64,000 nt of DNA. It comes from Notolepis coatsorum (Eukaryota; Chordata; Actinopteri; Aulopiformes; Paralepididae). Made by a program: the position numbers and the translations under genes. Positions 63,598-64,000 of this stretch are shown piece by piece. The notes under the pieces were generated by a model, which searched no databases, was not told where the DNA came from, and saw only the letters and a program-made list of their open reading frames with translations. The stretch covers positions 49,516,192 to 49,580,191 of the forward strand of contig OZ020589.1 of NCBI GenBank assembly GCA_963971535.1, given 5' to 3'. Position 1 is the stretch's first letter; each line of letters begins with the position of its first letter.

Positions 63598-64000
63598 ATG
63601 TAGCTGGGTGGATTATCCCTGCTTCGTGGGAACGGTTGCTGGCAGTCACGCACACGCACACAGAACTCCCATCTAATTCTTTAATGCTAATTATACTGGT
63701 CAGTTACAATGATTTAATAAGAGTGGTCAAATGGACTGAAGTCCCACTATAGTTCCGTTTGTAACTCAATACCTCATAAACACGTATATTATACACCCAC
63801 CTCTGGGTTAGTATCAGGGATAATATACTTCAATGTGTTTGACTCATCACCCACGTCTGGGTCAGCACCCTGTATAATACCTCTGACAGGCTTTAATTAT
63901 ATGGCAAGAATAATACCTCTCCAGGCTTTACTTATAATGCACCAGGTCTGTAACCTCCCCAAAGGGAAAGGGTTTATTTAGATGGGAAAATATTATTAAA
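63598..64000. other. Unassigned sequence
   Basis: Contains two GGGTTAGTATCAGGGATAAT / GGGTCAGCACCCTGTATAAT-like phrases and AATACCTCT.CAGGCTTTA twice (63876 and 63911). No coding family recognised. Confidence 0.3.

Overview
This window is repeat-dense vertebrate DNA, most likely from a ray-finned fish. The reasons are very long dinucleotide and tetranucleotide arrays, L2/CR1-group LINEs ending in the tail that fish L2 copies carry (a short tract reading GCTGACGCTTTTATCCAAAG on the opposite strand), a DIRS-type retrotransposon, tRNA-derived SINEs and many hAT and piggyBac-like DNA transposons. The species cannot be named from the sequence. I found no host protein-coding gene, no host tRNA or rRNA gene and no CRISPR array. 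Every long open frame that makes sense belongs to a transposable element or is a by-product of a simple repeat.

Layout. 1-2.2 kb: LINE scrap and a dispersed repeat holding a tRNA-derived SINE. 2.3-10.1 kb: decayed DIRS-like retrotransposon, plus strand, with reverse transcriptase/RNase H and tyrosine recombinase remnants; the recombinase is split by a 995-bp hAT element. 10.2-15.7 kb: L2 tail, LINE endonuclease scrap, a 5'-truncated L1 and the 3' end of an L2/CR1-group LINE. 16-18 kb: huge microsatellites around an 818-bp hAT element. 18.7-20.9 kb: piggyBac-like repeat ('family R') hit by a small LINE and a SINE. 21.7-26.1 kb: a hAT transposon with an apparently intact two-exon transposase. 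26.2-28 kb: internally deleted L2-group LINE. 29.4-33.5 kb: a hAT element inserted into another copy of itself. 35.2-40.3 kb: minus-strand L2 split by an inverted-repeat element, itself split by a hAT element, itself hit twice more. 40.4-46.3 kb: nearly complete plus-strand LINE with an esterase-type ORF1 and a damaged ORF2. 46.6-48.3 kb: L2 endonuclease region split by a 1.15-kb TIR element. 48.9-57.6 kb: piggyBac-like ends, an L2 containing a SINE inside a hAT element, and further tails. 57.8-61.4 kb: SINE and LINE scraps and microsatellites. 61.7-64 kb: two short relatives of the 21.7-kb hAT bracketing a minus-strand L1 fragment.

The main value of the window is as a record of nested transposition. 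Many insertions can be read exactly from target-site duplications, and four can be checked against an empty target site in another repeat copy inside the same window. The only elements with well-preserved protein capacity are the hAT transposase at 21955-24465 and the LINE ORF1 (40702-41934) and RT frame (43981-45609). I saw no previously undescribed gene system. The oddest objects are the self-nested hAT, the long-inverted-repeat element at 36.8-39.9 kb and the composite 3' end of the intact hAT.
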